Origin: CAZQIC01 sp964593555
Lineage (GTDB): Bacteria > Bacteroidota > Bacteroidia > JAFLBG01
DNA length: 46,698 nucleotides
Direction of reading: 5' to 3'
Assembly (NCBI GenBank): GCA_964593555.1
Contig: CAZQIC010000022.1
Span: 1 to 46,698 of the forward strand
In this document: one piece after another, positions 42,931 through 46,698 of the stretch
Numbering within the stretch: position 1 is the stretch's first letter
How the letters are laid out: each line of letters begins with the position of its first letter
Notes under the pieces: generated by a model
The model's input: only the letters and a program-made list of their open reading frames with translations
What the model was told of the DNA's origin: nothing
Databases searched by the model: none
Made by a program: the position numbers and the translations under genes

Positions 42931-45900
42931 TTATTCAAACCATTTTTCGTTCATAGCAATTTGTCCTACTGCTTTCACATTCTTATTTGCATATAATCTA
43001 CATGATCTTTCTGCATAAGATGCGATTACACGAGGGTAATTCTTTGATTCAGTCATAATTTCATTTGCAATGTCAATGGGTAATTCTTTTATCTCATTTC
43101 TAAAATGGTTGTTATAATGAAAACGCCTTTCTTCATAATTTATGACAGTAGAGTAAGCCTCCTTCACCTCATTCAAAAGTGTTTTGTCCTGATTGTTTTT
43201 CAGATATTTTTCTATTAAATATGATAGTCTAATATCTCCAATGTCTTTGATTTTGTTAGTAGTATTTGTCATGTTTTCATAAATAAGCTCCCTTCTATAT
43301 TCATCCGAAAATCTATTACTAATCAAGTATTTAACCTCGATCGGTATGTTGTTTTTCATTAAATTATTCTCCACCTCACTTCTTTGAGAATTACTAAAAT
43401 GTGACTGACGAACAGTTTTACGAAGACAATTGTTAAGTGTTAAAAAGTCCTCAGAAGCCATTTTTTGCACTATAGATGAAATTTTATCAATTAGTTGTAT
43501 TAGGGTTTTGGGTGTTGTCCAAGTAAATAGAACAAGAAGAGTAAATGTTATATCGTTAGAATTTTCTAATTGTAAATCCCAATATTTAACATTTCCTGAT
43601 TTCATTCTTGCACATCTAACTCGTTTACATAGAGATTTTGTGGCGTCAGTAAGGTCGTCAAACTCATCATATGTTTCGTCTTTTGATTTGATACCTGCTG
43701 AAATAACAGAAACTATGTAAATTGCCCATTGGTCTTGAAATGCATTTCTGAAACTTTCAACTAATAAATCCCATGGCTCTATTTTGATTTTCCATTCTGT
43801 AATTTCCTTGTTTAGACTTTGTGAAATCTGATTAGCGAAATTCTCAATTGATTTGTCAATCTTATCTTGTACTACAAAAGCAGTAATTGGTTTTTGTTGC
43901 TTACTCTCTTGAGGAAAATGTCTAACTCTTCGGGTAATGGCATTTATGAAAGGAATATTTGCGTCATCACTATTTAAAATACTAATTAGTAAATAGGGAT
44001 GTAAAATTATTGTTAGGAATTGTAAACTATGCTCTGAATATTTTCTTTGATGAACTGATATTTTGCTCTGAAGTACTCCATTAAAAACTATTTCTTTTAA
44101 ATTAGATTCAGAATCAATTACATCAAGCCTATTTCCATCTATTAAAATTTGCAATCTTCTTTCTCTTTGGCGCAAATCTCCTTCCTTCATTATTTTAATG
44201 AGCTGTGAGCTATCTAATTTGTGTATAATTTCTAGTAGATAAGCATACTCAAGCCATTTAGAAAGTTGTTCTCCATCAACATTTTCTAAATGCGCTGTCC
44301 AAAATTCAATTGTCTGATATGGATTATTTCTAATTAAGCCTATTAGTTCAGAAGCATAATCATTATGAGGAAACTTCTTTAACTGGTCGAAACATTCATT
44401 GGTTAATTCAAATCGACCGCAGTCATTTGGTAATAAAATAGGCTCATTATGATTTCTTCGACCTTCTTGGTTAATTATATTCCCAATATTAATACCGTCT
44501 ACTATAATTCTAATTACATCTTTTAGAAGTAAGGGATATTGTGTAAAAACCCAGTCTGATAAAATTTGAGATGTTAATAATCTAGGGTAATTGGTGTTTT
44601 TCAATAATTCATCATCTTGTAATTCCTTTAATTTCTGAATTAGCATTGGCAATTCGCCCTTATCAAAACAACCTGCAAAAAATCGTACTACATTATGCCA
44701 ATAAAAATTACGAGCTATTGCATCAAATCTTTCTGGCTTTGTGCCTGTTTTTTCAGAACCAACTGGTGAATATGGAGATGTGTTATAAAGGTATTTTGCA
44801 CAGAAATATTCTCTCAAAGGTTGAACTTCGAACTCATAAGTTCCTTGCACTCGTGAAACTAATGCGCAAACTCGCTCCTCCATTACATGAAATAATTTGT
44901 CTGCGATATCTGTCTTATGACCTTCTTTTGTTAAATATATTTTTAGTCTTGATTTTAAATCATCAATATGAATACTGCCACTGTTATTAAGAAGTTCAGC
45001 TTCTGAGTGTAATATCCAAGCCAGATACTGATGGATATCAATAATAAGATCCCTGTGATCTCTAATTGTAGAGTTTTTCTCGGATTCGCGATTAAAAAAA
45101 AGTTCAATATAGCTATCGTATAAAGCTGTTCTTTTATTAGGTAATGATTCACCTCTAGTTCTTAAAAGGCTAATAAAAATAGCTAGTTGCATTGGGCTTT
45201 TAGCTAAGTCTTTCAAATGAGGCATTTGCAATTTTTCCTCAACTAATCTTTTTATTTCATTTCCTTCCCTCACATCTAATCTACTCGCTTTAACCCATTT
45301 ATCAACGTATTCTTTAGTTATGGATGGAGTAATATCGGTTAATTCAAAATGCGGGTAAATGTCAACGGAAAAGCCAATTGTATCAGAAAAAGCAGCTGGT
45401 CTACTTGTAATAACTATTTGAATAGATTTAGAATTTTCTGATATTCTATTAATCCCCTTGTTAATAAATTCGATTACTTCTTCGCGAATTTTAGTGTCAG
45501 CAATTTCATCGAAACCGTCAAAAACAAAAAGCACTGAACTTAATCTTGTTATAGCAACAAGATCACTGGAATTAAAATCGTCTATCTGAGAGTGGTAAAC
45601 AATATGTCCTACCAAGAATGATTCTAATGAATTCTTCCAAATACTTGTAAAATATTCTTCGTTAAGACGACCTTGGTAGGGGTTTTTGTTTTCTACCCAT
45701 GCTGCTATGTGCCTAAGATCAATTTTAAAAGGTAATCTTATTGGTGTTTTTTTGACATGCTCTGGGAGTAATTGTAAATCAGAAATTTTGTTTAAAAGAC
45801 GGGCTCGATGAACTTGACATATATATTGAACAATTGTTGATTTCCCTTGTCCAGGACCGCCTTCAAGCAAAATTCTTTCAACTTCATTCTGAATTTTAGG

Positions 45901-46689
45901 ATGTAATAAAAAACTTGCTGCCCCAATATTTTCCCGTTCTTCAATTAGAAAATTATCTTCATTGTTCATTATCCTTCTTTGACCATTTTCAAAATGGTCT
46001 AGTGTCTTTTTTAAATCTTTATTTTTTTCATTATACTTTTTGATTTTTAGTGGGACATCTGTGAATAAATCGAACAATCTATTCTGTAAATCAATCTGTC
46101 TAAACTTAACTTCATTATCAATCGAGTATTGGTCAGCCAAGTATGCTTTTACTACACTTTCTCTCCTTTCTCTATTTTCATTAATGTTTTGAAATAGAAT
46201 TGAATTTAAAATATCCTGTCCATTTAATATTTCAGGAAATGACCATTTAAAGATGGGATCTTTTTCTAGTAATCTGGATAAATCATCTCGCCACCAACAA
46301 AGTGACGGTATGGTAATATTAGATTCAAGAATTGCATTTACCTTGTCTTTTGATCCAGCGTCTAAGTGTGCAGTGCCTTTAACATTTGTTAACAAGTAGA
46401 ATTTTTTTGCACCTCTTGGAATCAATTTGTCGATTTTAGGAGCCTCCCCTTCTAATGTTTCTGTTAACCACTTATGTACATCTGGAATAGAATTAGGATT
46501 ACGGACAAATTTAACTTGAAATACGATGAACTCTTTTTTTGTTGCATTCATGAAATAAACCAATGAGTCTCTGCCTCCATCTGGTTGTCCAACAGGAAAA
46601 GATTGGGAGTCGGGAAATTCCTTTGCAACAAGGCAGTTGCAAAATTCTTGAAATCTTTCGTTTCCTAAATTTTCGTATAAATAGTCCAT
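42931..46689 (-). CDS. NACHT NTPase with N-terminal Mrr-like nuclease domain (candidate anti-phage defence)
   Basis: A 1252-residue STAND-type protein. Residues about 1-150 resemble the Mrr-like PD-(D/E)xK nuclease fold: ERFQEFCNCLVAKEF, then PVGQPDGGRD with D41, and VFQVKF with Q58 and K60 (the QxK variant). The NACHT module has Walker A GGPGQGKST (277-285), Walker B LFVFDGFDEI (D391, D394, E395) and the ITSRP sensor, followed by the helical winged region (NKRTALYDSYIELFF). From about 650 to the end it is helical, without obvious LRRs and perhaps HEAT/TPR-like. This effector-NACHT-sensor layout is that of bacterial Avs/bNACHT immune proteins: the C-terminus senses a phage product and the nuclease then cuts DNA. 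It appears more AT-rich than its neighbours and sits by an intron relic, suggesting horizontal transfer. No accessory gene is visible in the window. Confidence 0.85.
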   Translation of the reverse strand: MDYLYENLGNERFQEFCNCLVAKEFPDSQSFPVGQPDGGRDSLVYFMNATKKEFIVFQVKFVRNPNSIPDVHKWLTETLEGEAPKIDKLIPRGAKKFYLLTNVKGTAHLDAGSKDKVNAILESNITIPSLCWWRDDLSRLLEKDPIFKWSFPEILNGQDILNSILFQNINENRERRESVVKAYLADQYSIDNEVKFRQIDLQNRLFDLFTDVPLKIKKYNEKNKDLKKTLDHFENGQRRIMNNEDNFLIEERENIGAASFLLHPKIQNEVERILLEGGPGQGKSTIVQYICQVHRARLLNKISDLQLLPEHVKKTPIRLPFKIDLRHIAAWVENKNPYQGRLNEEYFTSIWKNSLESFLVGHIVYHSQIDDFNSSDLVAITRLSSVLFVFDGFDEIADTKIREEVIEFINKGINRISENSKSIQIVITSRPAAFSDTIGFSVDIYPHFELTDITPSITKEYVDKWVKASRLDVREGNEIKRLVEEKLQMPHLKDLAKSPMQLAIFISLLRTRGESLPNKRTALYDSYIELFFNRESEKNSTIRDHRDLIIDIHQYLAWILHSEAELLNNSGSIHIDDLKSRLKIYLTKEGHKTDIADKLFHVMEERVCALVSRVQGTYEFEVQPLREYFCAKYLYNTSPYSPVGSEKTGTKPERFDAIARNFYWHNVVRFFAGCFDKGELPMLIQKLKELQDDELLKNTNYPRLLTSQILSDWVFTQYPLLLKDVIRIIVDGINIGNIINQEGRRNHNEPILLPNDCGRFELTNECFDQLKKFPHNDYASELIGLIRNNPYQTIEFWTAHLENVDGEQLSKWLEYAYLLEIIHKLDSSQLIKIMKEGDLRQRERRLQILIDGNRLDVIDSESNLKEIVFNGVLQSKISVHQRKYSEHSLQFLTIILHPYLLISILNSDDANIPFINAITRRVRHFPQESKQQKPITAFVVQDKIDKSIENFANQISQSLNKEITEWKIKIEPWDLLVESFRNAFQDQWAIYIVSVISAGIKSKDETYDEFDDLTDATKSLCKRVRCARMKSGNVKYWDLQLENSNDITFTLLVLFTWTTPKTLIQLIDKISSIVQKMASEDFLTLNNCLRKTVRQSHFSNSQRSEVENNLMKNNIPIEVKYLISNRFSDEYRRELIYENMTNTTNKIKDIGDIRLSYLIEKYLKNNQDKTLLNEVKEAYSTVINYEERRFHYNNHFRNEIKELPIDIANEIMTESKNYPRVIASYAERSCRLYANKNVKAVGQIAMNEKWFE

Positions 46690-46698
46690 GGTTTATTT

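Noticed and set aside
42724..42996. 90-codon frame over the intron relic
   Set aside because: The DNA shows group II intron domain V/VI structure, and the frame runs into the antisense of the NACHT gene; the translation has no reverse transcriptase motifs.
1..46698. CRISPR array, tRNA or rRNA genes, prophage or intact insertion sequence
   Set aside because: No regularly spaced repeats with unique spacers, no cloverleaf or rRNA sequence, and no transposase, integrase or phage structural genes were seen on either strand.

Overview
The window is a typical AT-rich chromosome segment from a member of the Bacteroidota. The evidence is: type IX secretion (T9SS) C-terminal sorting domains on three proteins, promoters of the TTTG / TAnnTTTG type, no consistent Shine-Dalgarno sites, a tgt gene next to an LptF/G permease, a carbamoyl-phosphate synthase large chain without its allosteric domain, and many short dispersed palindromic repeats. 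The genus cannot be named from the sequence alone. No tRNA, rRNA, CRISPR array, prophage or intact transposon is visible.

Layout. 1-7 kb holds mostly minus-strand exported proteins: the tail of a T9SS cargo gene, small lipoproteins, a cupin, a beta-helix/PKD T9SS protein, a VWA lipoprotein that also ends in a T9SS domain, a TonB-C-like protein and a lactonase-fold propeller. They are separated by many small covarying palindromes. 7-13 kb is one very large thioester-containing alpha-2-macroglobulin gene whose 3' end is broken by a 100-N assembly gap inside a 66-bp tandem repeat. 13-19 kb is a mixed plus-strand run: a lipoprotein, the tail-specific protease Prc, a papain-like peptidase, an M15-type peptidase and an ABC ATPase, with a MORN-repeat protein on the other strand. 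19.5-26.5 kb has an ABC permease fused to an M1 aminopeptidase, a DUF4440 protein, a second, secreted M1 peptidase and a DUF6702 protein. 27-41 kb is housekeeping: accA, ispE, an LptF/G-type permease, tgt, a family 2 glycosyltransferase with an ECF sigma factor behind it, rsmG, an MsbA-like exporter, rpmH (53 codons) and carB. 41-46.7 kb is accessory: an unknown exported protein, an NlpC/P60 hydrolase, the 3' end (domains V and VI) of a degraded group II intron, and a 1252-residue NACHT NTPase with an N-terminal Mrr-like nuclease domain.

Most promising observations. (1) The NACHT-nuclease protein is a strong candidate for a single-gene anti-phage defence system and sits beside the intron relic. 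(2) A perfect 30-bp inverted repeat lies in the divergent tgt/glycosyltransferase intergenic region. It gives both mRNAs the same leader sequence 5 nt upstream of their start codons, and a related element precedes prc. (3) A family of roughly 13-bp palindromes in the first 7 kb shows compensatory base changes. (4) Several proteins have unusual architectures: lipoprotein plus T9SS domain, permease plus M1 peptidase, an Asp/Tyr insert in the macroglobulin, and a TGT without its zinc cysteines.

The genes do not form one pathway. The common themes are envelope proteolysis and cell-wall or lipid handling (Prc, two M1 peptidases, C1, M15, NlpC/P60, macroglobulin, LptF/G-like, MsbA-like) and core synthesis (accA, ispE, carB, tgt, rsmG, rpmH). 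All assignments come from reading motifs by eye; no database search was run.
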